38,851 nucleotides of DNA, taken from positions 1-38,851 of IMG/VR virus record IMGVR_UViG_3300046511_000319; one strand, given 5' to 3'. The notes under the pieces were generated by a model. That model did not search any database and was not told the origin of the DNA. It saw only the letters and a program-made list of their open reading frames with translations. Made by a program: the position numbers and the translations under genes. The DNA is from a virus. Position 1 is the stretch's first letter; each line of letters starts with the position of its first letter. Positions 31,219-38,851 of the stretch are shown here, piece after piece.

Positions 31219-31229
31219 CAGCGGTCCGG

Positions 31230-31257
31230 GTGGGGAGGGCCTCAGAGCCCTCCCCAC
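31230..31257 (+). terminator. Strong hairpin after capsid gene
   Basis: GTGGGGAGGGC (31230-31240) and GCCCTCCCCAC (31247-31257) form a perfect 11-bp stem with a 6-base loop, 12 bases after the capsid stop. No U-run follows, so it may be a partial terminator or a 3' stabiliser that raises capsid mRNA over the genes downstream. Confidence 0.65.
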
Positions 31258-31279
31258 ACTTACCTGAAAGGACGCGCCG

Positions 31280-31648
31280 ATGGCCACCATCGCTGCACCG
31301 GGCAACCTCCAGAACGCACAGACCGGCAACGCCGACAGCACCAACGTCATCCAGGACACGAAAGCGACGTTCGTCGACACCGGGAAGCCGGCTGTCATTC
31401 GCATCGTGTCCACGATCGGCGCGACCCCGACCGTCACCGTCCAGATCCTGGGCAGTCAGGACGGTGTGACCTTCACGAAGATCCCCTACGCCCTATCCGG
31501 GACGCCGACCGTCTACACGACGGCGGACATCACGATCACGACGGCCACGACCGCCTACTACAACCTCCGACCGGGGTTGGCGTGGCAGTACGTCAAGCTC
31601 AACATGGCCGCGAACACGAACGTCACGTTGACGTCGGACTACCTGTAG
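31280..31648 (+). CDS. Putative capsid decoration or head protein
   Basis: A 122-residue protein with a GAAAGGA ribosome site. It is a beta sandwich rich in Thr and Val ('PTVTVQILGSQDGVTFTKIP', 'YYNLRPGLAWQYVKLNM'). Position right after the capsid gene suits a head decoration protein; no family was recognised. Confidence 0.55.
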   Translation: MATIAAPGNLQNAQTGNADSTNVIQDTKATFVDTGKPAVIRIVSTIGATPTVTVQILGSQDGVTFTKIPYALSGTPTVYTTADITITTATTAYYNLRPGLAWQYVKLNMAANTNVTLTSDYL

Positions 31649-31652
31649 TCCG

Positions 31653-32249
31653 ATGACCCAGCCCCTGCTCTGTTCGATCGCCGACGTGAAGGCCCGAGCG
31701 GCCGTCTCGATTAGCGACCCGGCGCTGACCGCCCTGGTCACCGCCATTAGCGACGAGATCGAGGACTACTGCGGTGCGTGGCTCGCGCCTCGACCTGCGC
31801 AGACCCTCCTCTTCGACGTCGAACAGACGGGGTGCCTGCTCCGCATGCGACTCGCCAACCGGGCGCTCAACCTCCGTACCCTGTCCGCTCTCGGCACGGC
31901 TGTCGTGGGCCAACCCGAGAGCGGCGGGGTCTACACCACGGTGCCCTTGGCGAGCGCGCTGGTACGCCCTCGGGCGACCGACGACGTGCAGGCCAACAGC
32001 ATCGTCCTGGTGGCGCCCTACGTCTTCACGAAAGGGTTCAACACCGTGCAGGCGACGGGTGACTTCGGTCCCGCCGCGGTCCCGCCGAAGGTCCAGGAGA
32101 TCGCGATCCAGCTGGCGCTCTACGGACTGTCGAATAACCAGAACCTGTCCGCCGAGTCGGGTACGCAGTGGAGCCTGGCGTACGCGGGCGACACCGCTCG
32201 AGCGGACATCTTCTCGGGCCTCGACGACCTGGCGTTCATACCCGTATGA
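31653..32249 (+). CDS. Head-tail connector protein (gp6/gp15-like)
   Basis: A 198-residue protein. The N-terminus 'SIADVKARAAVSISDPALTA' with 'AISDEIEDYCGAWL' fits phage head-tail adaptors of the gp6/gp15-like type, all-helical at both ends with a beta insert. 'PPKVQEIAIQLALYGLSN' forms the last helix. It would sit below the portal. Confidence 0.7.
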   Translation: MTQPLLCSIADVKARAAVSISDPALTALVTAISDEIEDYCGAWLAPRPAQTLLFDVEQTGCLLRMRLANRALNLRTLSALGTAVVGQPESGGVYTTVPLASALVRPRATDDVQANSIVLVAPYVFTKGFNTVQATGDFGPAAVPPKVQEIAIQLALYGLSNNQNLSAESGTQWSLAYAGDTARADIFSGLDDLAFIPV

Positions 32250-32680
32250 GTGTCTACACCCTCCAGCCGCTCGTGGCCGCCGGCGCAGCGCTCATCGTCC
32301 TACCTTCGGGCGTCGCGCTCGATCCCAACCTGGGCGTCCAACCAATCGTCTACGCGGCGGTGGACATGCTCTATGGCTGGCCGGTCACCCAGGACCTGAT
32401 CGGGATCGACACCGGCGGCGGGAACCGGGCCGACTTCACGATCCGCTTCGCCTACTGCCGCCTGAACCAGGGCGAGGCCCAGCGTCGCCTACGCACGGGC
32501 TCGATCTCAACCCTCGAAGACGCCGGGGTCGATGCGATCGTCCATGCGTTCGTTACCAACCGCACGACCGCTTTCTGGGACTGGGTACACCCCGGCCATA
32601 TCGAGTACGACGCAGTCCAGGCGCACGACGTTCGGGGCGCCTACGTCGACGTCACGGGCTATCGCATCCTCAACGACTGA
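32246..32680 (+). CDS. Head-tail joining or tail completion protein
   Basis: A 144-residue protein; ATG 32246 overlaps the connector stop. It has alternating strands ('YRILND' at the C-terminus, 'RADFTIRFAYCRLNQGEAQR') and sits in the slot of head closure or tail terminator genes. The specific role cannot be told from the sequence. Confidence 0.5.
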   Translation: MSVYTLQPLVAAGAALIVLPSGVALDPNLGVQPIVYAAVDMLYGWPVTQDLIGIDTGGGNRADFTIRFAYCRLNQGEAQRRLRTGSISTLEDAGVDAIVHAFVTNRTTAFWDWVHPGHIEYDAVQAHDVRGAYVDVTGYRILND

Positions 32681-32695
32681 GCAAGGAGACCGACC

Positions 32696-32884
32696 GTGGA
32701 ACACCCCGCACGCCAGGCCGAGCCCGGCACCGAGATCAGCTTCACCGACTCGACGGGCGTGCCGCGTGTGGTCAAGGCCGACGCTCACGGTCGCGTCGTC
32801 GTTCATGACGAGGAGGAGGCCGCGCAGACCGCAGACCTTCCACTGTTCCGCGACAAGCCGGCCGCTCCGGCGAAGGAGGACTAA
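32696..32884 (+). CDS. Small hypothetical protein before tail tube gene
   Basis: A 62-residue acidic protein with an AAGGAGA ribosome site and GTG start. 'VPRVVKADAHGRVVVHDEEE' is a small beta unit, and the ends are flexible. The role is unknown. Confidence 0.5.
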   Translation: MEHPARQAEPGTEISFTDSTGVPRVVKADAHGRVVVHDEEEAAQTADLPLFRDKPAAPAKED

Positions 32885-32887
32885 GCC

Positions 32888-33904
32888 GTGCCGACCTATC
32901 GCCAGAACGACACCATCATCGGGATCGGCAAGCAGTCGGCGAAGGGCACGCCGATGACGACCCCGGACGTCCAGCTGTGGCTGACCAGCAACTCGGTCAT
33001 CGCCCCCGACGTGGTCAAGAACGACCTGATGGAGACGAACGCGTCGCCCATCCCGCTGGACTCGTTCATCGCCTCGATCGAGGGCAAGGGCGATACCCAG
33101 TGTTTCGTCATGCCGGTCTCGATCGGCTACCTCCTGAACGCGATCCTCGGTCGCGACACGAAGACGGGCGCGGGCGACCCGTGGACGCATACGATCGACT
33201 GGGGCGCGGCGCCAGGGCCGGTGGCGCAGCCGTACTACACCATCCTGGTCTCGAGCTTCGGCTCCCTGTACCAGATGTACGTGGACTGCCGACTGTCCCA
33301 CCTCAAGATCGAGGGCAAGTCGCACGACATGCTCCTCGCCACGGCGACCTGGGCAGGCGGCGTCCCGCAGTTCAAGACCAGTACGACCCTCACCGCAGCG
33401 TCGGTCGAGAAGACCAACCGCATGCGGTTCGCCGACGGGTTGGCGGCGCTGAAGTTCGGCGGCGCGGCACTCCCGCTACCGAGCTCGTTCACGTACGACA
33501 TTGACCGAGGGGTGTACGTACCCGACTCGGACCAGGTGACCCCCGCGGACACGATCTACGGGGCGATGAGCGTGGACCTGAACTTCGTCTACACCCCCGC
33601 CTCGCATGACATCTTCCTCAACACGCTGTACGCCGCGAGTTCGCCGGCCGACGCGGCGCCGGTGACGACGATCCCCTACGAGCCCGCCTCGGGTATGGAC
33701 TTCAAGTTCACGCCGGTCGCGGCGACCCGATCGCTCCAGCTGCTCATGCCACGCGTCCAGGTCGACCCGTTCGCCGACCAGCCCGACACCGCCGCCCAGG
33801 CGCTCATGCGCACCGTCAACGTCAAGTCCTACGGGGCCGCCACGGGTGCCGGCACGTCGCCGATCTCCGCAGTGGTCCTGAACGGCCAGACACTCGCCTA
33901 CTAG
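32888..33904 (+). CDS. Major tail tube protein
   Basis: A 338-residue protein from GTG 32888. The N-terminus 'GIGKQSAKGTPMTTPDVQLW' and the repeated strand motifs ('HLKIEGKSHDMLLATATWAG', 'FTYDIDRGVYVPDS') are typical of siphovirus tail tube proteins of the phage-tail-tube type that start with 'Lys-Gln-x-x-Lys-Gly-Thr'. A longer C-terminal half suggests an extra beta domain on the tube surface. It polymerises around the tape measure. Confidence 0.75.
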   Translation: MPTYRQNDTIIGIGKQSAKGTPMTTPDVQLWLTSNSVIAPDVVKNDLMETNASPIPLDSFIASIEGKGDTQCFVMPVSIGYLLNAILGRDTKTGAGDPWTHTIDWGAAPGPVAQPYYTILVSSFGSLYQMYVDCRLSHLKIEGKSHDMLLATATWAGGVPQFKTSTTLTAASVEKTNRMRFADGLAALKFGGAALPLPSSFTYDIDRGVYVPDSDQVTPADTIYGAMSVDLNFVYTPASHDIFLNTLYAASSPADAAPVTTIPYEPASGMDFKFTPVAATRSLQLLMPRVQVDPFADQPDTAAQALMRTVNVKSYGAATGAGTSPISAVVLNGQTLAY

Positions 33905-33934
33905 GCGGCACCAACCCAACAAGCGAGGCCCAAC

Positions 33935-33967
33935 ATGAGACGAAACCGACCGCCGAGGCTTGGCTAG
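33935..33967 (+). other. 10-codon leader ORF before tail chaperone
   Basis: ATG 33935, preceded by GCGAGG, opens a frame of 10 codons ending TAG at 33965. The start of the next gene (TTG 33960) lies inside its end in another frame. It may couple translation of the chaperone, or mark a small frame error in the assembly. Confidence 0.35.
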
Positions 33968-34559
33968 GGGCGTTACCAGTAACCCCGCGCTCGAGGCCTG
34001 GAAGGCGCGAGCGCTGCAACCCTGCCGACTACCGTCCGGCGCCTGGGTCAAGGTCAAGGTTCCCGATGCCGAAGCGCTCATGCGGGCCGGGGCGATGCCG
34101 ACCGAGCTACTCGGGGTCCTGACGGCCTTCGTCGGTAGCGGGGTCGACACCGAGACGCTCGATGCCGCCGAGCTCCAGTCGTGGATCGCGTTCATGCGTG
34201 ACCTGGCCGCCAGGTCGGTGAAGGCGATTACACCCGAGACGAGCGACACGATGACGCCACCTGGCGGGTGGGAGGACGTCGAGCTCACGCCCGAGGACTT
34301 CGATGAACTGCCGGTCGTCGACCAGCAGGCGCTCCGCGTGATCGCACTCCGTCGATCGACACCGAACACCGTGACCGTCCAGACGCTCCTCGACGATGAG
34401 ATGATCGAGGACCAGAGGGCCGCATGGGCGAAGGCGAGGGAGGCGGGCGGCACCGTAGACGCCTGGACCGACTTTCGTGACAACGGACCGGGCCCTGTCG
34501 CTGGCGATGACCGCGAGGACGTTCGGCCAGAGCCCGTCGCTGTCGTACCTGGGACTTGA
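33960..34559 (+). CDS. Tail assembly chaperone, first frame (gpG-like)
   Basis: A 199-residue protein from TTG 33960. 'PSGAWVKVKVPDAEALMRAG', a helical middle ('AELQSWIAFMRDLAAR') and acidic 'DVELTPEDFDELPVVDQQAL' fit the tail chaperones encoded between tube and tape measure in siphoviruses. The end overlaps another frame (34477-34559) that has the pattern of the second chaperone part. Such pairs are usually made as a frameshift fusion. Confidence 0.65.
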   Translation: MARGVTSNPALEAWKARALQPCRLPSGAWVKVKVPDAEALMRAGAMPTELLGVLTAFVGSGVDTETLDAAELQSWIAFMRDLAARSVKAITPETSDTMTPPGGWEDVELTPEDFDELPVVDQQALRVIALRRSTPNTVTVQTLLDDEMIEDQRAAWAKAREAGGTVDAWTDFRDNGPGPVAGDDREDVRPEPVAVVPGT

Positions 34560-34683
34560 GGACCCGGCGATGGCGTTCATGGTGGACGAGGCCCTGGCGC
34601 TACGTCTCGTGGCCGATGCGACGCCAGGTCCCGACCCGACGACGGGCGTCCAGGTAGCCCCCGAGTCGGCGTACGAATCGTGA
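34477..34683 (+). CDS. Tail assembly chaperone, second frame (gpT-like)
   Basis: A 68-residue frame from GTG 34477, or entered by frameshift from the gene before. 'TARTFGQSPSLSYLGLEDPA' and 'MVDEALALRLV' match the short second chaperone domain, which is helical and linked to 'Leu-Gly-Leu/Ile-Glu-Asp'. Going from the first frame to this one needs a +1 or -2 shift within the overlap 34477-34559. It ends in a GTGA overlap with the next gene. Confidence 0.6.
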   Translation: MTTDRALSLAMTARTFGQSPSLSYLGLEDPAMAFMVDEALALRLVADATPGPDPTTGVQVAPESAYES

Positions 34684-35063
34684 ACACGAGCGAGACCTGG
34701 TATGACCCCACGCCGATCCTCCAGCGGGCCGCCGGCGCGTTCGACCATTCGTGCGATGAGGTCGTCGCTGAGGTCGCCGGGCGCGAGCCGCACCGCACGG
34801 GTCGACTCGCCGCGGGTTACGGAATCAAGCCCCTACCTGGCGAACAGACGCGCTGGTGGGCCGGGATCGTGAACCCCGTCATCTACGCCCGACCAGTCGA
34901 ACGGGGCGCCTGGGTCAAGGGTCGAGGACCCCACATGCGCGGGAACTTCACCGTCAAGAAGACCGTACAGGCGCTGTACGGGCCGGCGATGCGTAGTGCC
35001 ATGCCGGCCGGATTCAAAGCGCGTCGGACGACTGTACGTGCCCGTAGGACGACCCTACGATGA
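34680..35063 (+). CDS. HK97 gp10-like tail/head-tail protein
   Basis: A 127-residue basic protein from GTG 34680. 'VAGREPHRTGRLAAGYGIKP' and 'NPVIYARPVERGAWVKGRG' with a C-terminal helix-basic segment resemble HK97 gp10-type neck or tail proteins. Those genes more often precede the tail tube gene, so its place after the chaperones is unusual. The C-terminus is a run of Arg/Thr codons repeated twice. Confidence 0.6.
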   Translation: MNTSETWYDPTPILQRAAGAFDHSCDEVVAEVAGREPHRTGRLAAGYGIKPLPGEQTRWWAGIVNPVIYARPVERGAWVKGRGPHMRGNFTVKKTVQALYGPAMRSAMPAGFKARRTTVRARRTTLR

Positions 35064-37255
35064 CCGACGCTGTTGGCGGCACGCTGTGGAAGGTCGGGGT
35101 TGACACCTCCGCCGTCGAGAAGGGCCTGGCGAGCACCGCGGCGAAGTCCCAGGCGATGGGCAAACAGGCCGGCGGGTTCTTCGACACCCTCAAGGGCAAG
35201 ATCGGCGGACTGACCACATCGCTCAAGGACCCGGCGCTACAGAAGGGCGTACTCCAAGGCGTCGGCATCGGAACGGGGGTCCTCGCGTTCACGGGTATCG
35301 CGACCGCGATCGAGGGCGCCGCCAACATCGTCGGAGACTTCATCAAGGGCAGCGAAGCCGCGCAGGTCGTCGACACAAAGCTGGCCGCGGCCCTTCGTGC
35401 GAACGTACCCGACTGGCAAGCGCATACCGCCGAGATCGAGTCCGCTGCGAAGGCTGGCGAGAGGCTCGGGTTCACGGCCCTGCAACAGAAGGACGCGCTC
35501 GCGCAACTGTTGCCACGAACCCACAACGTAGCCGAGGCGGAACGACTACTCAGCCTTTCGATGGACGCCGCCAGGTTGAAGGGTCTCGACCTGGTGAGTA
35601 CGTCCATGGCACTCGGCAAGGTCTACTCCGGTAACACCGGCGCCGCCAAGCGCCTCGGCTTCGTCATCGACAAGAACGCAACGTCGACCCAGGCCCTAGC
35701 GCAGATCCAGACCGCCGCCGCCGGCCAGGCGGTCGCGTACTCCAAGACCGCCCAAGGCGCCCAGGCGAAGCTCGAAGCGTCGCTGTCGGGCTTCAAGGAG
35801 AAGGTCGGTCAGGACCTACTGGGTCCGTTCACGGACGTCGTCAACTTCATCGCCGGCCCGGTGCTCGATGCGGTCGAGCACATGATCACCGGCCTCGGCA
35901 ATATCGGCGATGCGTTCAACAACCTGCACCGCTCGATCGACCCCAACTTCGCCGCGATCCAGGACTCCAACCAGGCGCTGATCGACCTGGCCGACACGCT
36001 CGGGATCTCGTCGGACGCGCTCATCGCCGGTGCCGACAAGAACCGAAACTACGCCAAGGCCGTGGCGACGGTGACGGACGAACAGGGCAAGCAACTGGTC
36101 ATCGCCGACCTCCTCGCGGCGAAGCAGGCCAACCAGGCGGTGGACGCCGGCGCGCTGGCGGACAAGTACAAGCAATACGGCATCACGACCGACCAGGTGC
36201 TCCAGCTGGAGTCGGACGTCGCCAACGGTACGGCGGTCCTGACGAAGTCAACCGACGCACAGACGATCGCAGTCGAGAACGCGTATCGCGCAGCCCTCCC
36301 GTACCTGCTCAACCTGGGCCTCACGCGCACCCAACAGCTCCTGAACGCCCAGGCGGCCGACACGAACACGACGGCCACCTACGCCTCGAAGGACGCCTAC
36401 TACGCCCAGGCCGAAGCACTTAAGGCGGCCGAACACGCGCACGCGCTCGCCAACGGTACGCTGGCCGCCTCGACCGATGGCTTCGGTCGGCTCTTCACCG
36501 CGCTCGACGACCTCCACAAGCCGCTCGACCCGCTACAACGCCAGTTCGGCGGTATGGGCGACGCACTCGCCGGGGTCGTGAAGCCAGCGCGGTCGGCGGC
36601 CGGCGCAATGCACCACGTCGGGGACGAGCTCGGGGGCGCGGGCGCCGCAGCGACCGCGGTCGTGTCCCAGTTCGACTTCATGCAGGGCGGCGTCATCGGC
36701 GCCTTAAAGTCAACGAGGACGGACGCCAAGAGCGAGATCAATCAGCTCTGGTGGGACATCAAACACCCCGGCGAGCTGGACAAGAACCGGAACGCGCTCA
36801 AGCACCAGATGGAGCGCGCACAGAAGGCCCTCCACGCGGCCGAGAAGACCGGCGACGCCAACGTTATCCAGGAGGCGCAGGCGCTGGTCGACGACCTCAA
36901 TACGAAGTGGCAGCAGCTCAACGGCACGATCACCATCACCGCCAACGTCGACGCGTACAACCAGTCGCACCACGCGCTCCTGAGCGGCGGTCGCGCAGGC
37001 GGCGGGCCGGTCTGGCCGGGTACCTGGATGGTCGGCGAGAACGGGCCCGAGAAGCTCACGCTCGGTCGTAATGGCACCGGCTATGTAACGCCCAACAGTG
37101 GCGGCCGCGGGGGTAACTCGATCGGGCCCATCACGGTCAACGTCATGGGTAGCGTGGCCGCGGGCGAGGGGCGCGCGATGGGGCAGGGCATCGTCGCGGG
37201 CCTCCTGGTCGAGCTCGGTCGCATGCGCACGCTGCCGATCGGGAGGGCGGCGTGA
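35060..37255 (+). CDS. Tail tape measure protein
   Basis: A 731-residue protein, the longest complete one of the tail-tube region, ATG overlapping the previous stop. It is largely helical and Ala-rich, with an N-terminal 'LWKVGVDTSAVEKGLASTAA' typical of tape measures, a hydrophobic patch at about 75-100, and the family's C-terminal 'GRAGGGPVWPGTWMVGENGP' Gly-rich motif at about 640-660. It sets tail length and may help DNA ejection. With about 1.5 angstrom per residue the tail would be about 110 nm long. Confidence 0.9.
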   Translation: MTDAVGGTLWKVGVDTSAVEKGLASTAAKSQAMGKQAGGFFDTLKGKIGGLTTSLKDPALQKGVLQGVGIGTGVLAFTGIATAIEGAANIVGDFIKGSEAAQVVDTKLAAALRANVPDWQAHTAEIESAAKAGERLGFTALQQKDALAQLLPRTHNVAEAERLLSLSMDAARLKGLDLVSTSMALGKVYSGNTGAAKRLGFVIDKNATSTQALAQIQTAAAGQAVAYSKTAQGAQAKLEASLSGFKEKVGQDLLGPFTDVVNFIAGPVLDAVEHMITGLGNIGDAFNNLHRSIDPNFAAIQDSNQALIDLADTLGISSDALIAGADKNRNYAKAVATVTDEQGKQLVIADLLAAKQANQAVDAGALADKYKQYGITTDQVLQLESDVANGTAVLTKSTDAQTIAVENAYRAALPYLLNLGLTRTQQLLNAQAADTNTTATYASKDAYYAQAEALKAAEHAHALANGTLAASTDGFGRLFTALDDLHKPLDPLQRQFGGMGDALAGVVKPARSAAGAMHHVGDELGGAGAAATAVVSQFDFMQGGVIGALKSTRTDAKSEINQLWWDIKHPGELDKNRNALKHQMERAQKALHAAEKTGDANVIQEAQALVDDLNTKWQQLNGTITITANVDAYNQSHHALLSGGRAGGGPVWPGTWMVGENGPEKLTLGRNGTGYVTPNSGGRGGNSIGPITVNVMGSVAAGEGRAMGQGIVAGLLVELGRMRTLPIGRAA

Positions 37256-38851
37256 TCCAGCGCACGTTCGACTGCACGAAGGACACCCGCCTGGTCAATA
37301 ACTCGGGCACCTTCTCGGGCAACGGCCAGGGCCCGTCGCTGTCGGTCGGGTTGATCGCCGGGAACCAGACCCGGTCGGAACTCGAGATGCAGCTGGACTT
37401 CACCGGCGCCCTGTCCGTGTCACAGGCGCTCCTGCGGATGATGGCGTCGACAAAGTGCGGGGCCTTCGGGGGCAACGTCATCTTCGTGGTCGAGGAGGCC
37501 GCGACCGGATTCCAGGAGGGCCAGTACGCGGGCACCTGCGACAGCTCGACCAGTAACGCCGAGAAGTGGCCCGGCCAGACGACCGTGACGACGAACAGGG
37601 CCGTCTATAACCACACCCCCGCCGATGGCGACCTGGTCTCGGTCGACATAACCGCAATGGTCGAGGCGGCACGGGCGGCGGGGAAGAGCAAGATCCGCCT
37701 GGTGCTCTTCGCGTCGGACGGCACCGGCGCGCACGACGAGTCGAACGCCGTCCGGTTCGTCGGCCTCTGGTCGAAACAGGGCGGGAACTACAAGCCGCGC
37801 ATCGAGGCGGTGCTGGACGACAGCTACGCCCCTGACGCGCCATCCGACATCTCCCCGGCAACAACGAACTACCAGGCGCAGGGGCAGTCGGCCACCCGCG
37901 TGGATGCGTCATTCATCGTCACCGGGCGCTTCACGGAGCAGGCCGTGGCGGGCAAGCCCGCGCCATCGCTCAACGCTTCCCAGTTCCAGCTCTACACCCA
38001 GTACGCCGCGGACGCCGGCGGCAACACGGTCACCGGCGGGACGAAGCTCATCGACACGGTGAAGGCTAACTACCCGCCAGGGTCGCTGGACATCGCACAC
38101 CCGGTCACGATCACGTCGCCGGTCGGTACCGAGGTCCGCGGTCGTATTCGGGTCCAGGGCAACAACGGCAAGTGGAGCCCCTGGACGCTCATCGCGGCGA
38201 TGCGGCTCATCCCCAACAACCGCCCGACCGCACCCACGAACCTCTCGAGTGACCCCGAGTGGACGACCTACAGCGGGCACCACAACGACCCCGACGCCAA
38301 CTCGAGCATGAGCGGCGTCGAGACCCAGGTCGTGATCGAGAACGCCGCGGGCTTCGAGATGGTCCAGAACACCACGTCCTACCACCCCGAGCTCGTACCG
38401 CCCGACTCGGCGACCGGGAAGTATTCGACCCTGAACGGGACGGGTATGGACCCGGTCGGCGGCGGCACCAACTTCATCCTCGGTGCATCGGGTCGAACGC
38501 TGGCGACCGGGGAACGTCCCCAGCGACGCCACCGCACGGTCGACCAGTTCGGGGCCGTGGGTCTGTGGTCCGACTGGATCTCGGGCGTGGTCGGGTCGGG
38601 TACCCTGCCGACCGTCATCCCCGACCCTGGTACGAAACAGGACGACCTGACGCCGTTGCTCGGTGCGAGCTACAGCGAGGCGATCACCGGGATGCTCGTC
38701 GAGGCGTACGCGACGAACGACCTGACGCAGCTGCTCTGGCAGCCCGCCGAGAAGGTGGTCGCATCGGTGACGTCGGCGACCCGCGAGTACGGCACGAACA
38801 GCGCCGGCGTGCCGCTCCAGTGGGGCCAGCCGCTCTGGATACGGGCCGCGG
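37252..38851 (+). CDS. Minor tail protein, N-terminal part (runs off right edge)
   Basis: A protein starting at GTG 37252 in a GTGA overlap with the tape measure stop; 533 codons lie in the window and the frame is open at the edge. Residues about 1-185 resemble a DNRLRE-type or carbohydrate-binding-like beta sandwich: 'DTRLVNNSG', 'QALLRMM', 'SVDITAMVEAARAAGKSKIR' and a closing 'YKPRIEAVL' strand. After a Pro-rich linker come further beta domains with 'RPTAPTNLS' Fn3-like joints. The gene continues at position 579 of the window on the circle. It occupies the distal tail position, between tape measure and tip genes. Confidence 0.75.
   Translation, partial: MIQRTFDCTKDTRLVNNSGTFSGNGQGPSLSVGLIAGNQTRSELEMQLDFTGALSVSQALLRMMASTKCGAFGGNVIFVVEEAATGFQEGQYAGTCDSSTSNAEKWPGQTTVTTNRAVYNHTPADGDLVSVDITAMVEAARAAGKSKIRLVLFASDGTGAHDESNAVRFVGLWSKQGGNYKPRIEAVLDDSYAPDAPSDISPATTNYQAQGQSATRVDASFIVTGRFTEQAVAGKPAPSLNASQFQLYTQYAADAGGNTVTGGTKLIDTVKANYPPGSLDIAHPVTITSPVGTEVRGRIRVQGNNGKWSPWTLIAAMRLIPNNRPTAPTNLSSDPEWTTYSGHHNDPDANSSMSGVETQVVIENAAGFEMVQNTTSYHPELVPPDSATGKYSTLNGTGMDPVGGGTNFILGASGRTLATGERPQRRHRTVDQFGAVGLWSDWISGVVGSGTLPTVIPDPGTKQDDLTPLLGASYSEAITGMLVEAYATNDLTQLLWQPAEKVVASVTSATREYGTNSAGVPLQWGQPLWIRAA

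Noticed and set aside
1-38851. CRISPR array, insertion sequence or transposase
   Set aside because: No regularly spaced repeats and no transposase-like protein were seen; the only recombinase is the serine integrase.

Overview
The window is the almost complete genome of a high-GC, temperate, long-tailed (siphovirus-like) phage or prophage. It has all the modules of such a phage and no ribosomal, metabolic or other chromosomal genes. The two ends belong to one gene. Its start lies at 37252 and runs off the right edge, and its end lies at 1-1996. Bases 452-578 are identical to the last 127 bases (38725-38851). Joining there gives an uninterrupted 1005-codon reading frame and a circle of about 38.27 kb, so the sequence is probably circular or circularly permuted. 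Bases 1-451 and the matching part of the right end are two diverged alleles of that gene.

Layout on the circle: (1) Packaging and head genes, 25.7-32.7 kb: zinc-finger ORF, HNH endonuclease, large terminase, portal, a prohead protease fused to the major capsid protein, and head-tail connectors. (2) Tail genes, 32.9-38.85 kb then 1-7.9 kb: tail tube, two overlapping tail-assembly-chaperone frames, gp10-like protein, tape measure, minor tail proteins, a RyR-domain protein, and a pectate-lyase-fold spike/fibre. They end at a strong terminator at 7954-7992. (3) A non-coding stretch, 7.99-8.54 kb, with DnaA-box-like sites, a tRNA-like sequence, a palindrome and a bidirectional terminator. (4) A leftward five-gene cassette, 8.54-10.99 kb, encoding membrane and secreted proteins, probably accessory genes expressed from the prophage. 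(5) The lysis-lysogeny switch, 11.1-11.95 kb. (6) A long rightward early operon, 11.74-21.4 kb: many very small proteins, YqaJ-type exonuclease, probable single-strand annealing protein, replication-initiator-like protein, RusA resolvase, HTH/zinc regulator, and a large serine integrase. (7) A leftward toxin-antitoxin pair with a divergent MazG-like gene, 21.4-22.7 kb. (8) The lysis region, 22.9-25.6 kb: RlpA-like protein, GH25 lysozyme and several small membrane proteins.

Most neighbouring genes overlap by the bases ATGA or GTGA, so translation is probably coupled across long operons. Several key start codons sit about 7 bases after a good -10 box, which suggests leaderless mRNAs. That habit, the GC content, a GAAC-N4-GTTC SOS box and the Pro/Thr/Ser-rich linker in the secreted protein point to an actinobacterial or Chloroflexota host. 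The sequence alone does not decide between them, and I lean only weakly to Chloroflexota.

The most interesting parts are regulatory: an SOS box in front of a small gene convergent with a repressor that has no self-cleavage domain (a possible LexA-controlled antirepressor), face-to-face overlapping promoters in the switch, and a nested 47-bp dyad shared by the toxin-antitoxin genes and the MazG-like gene.
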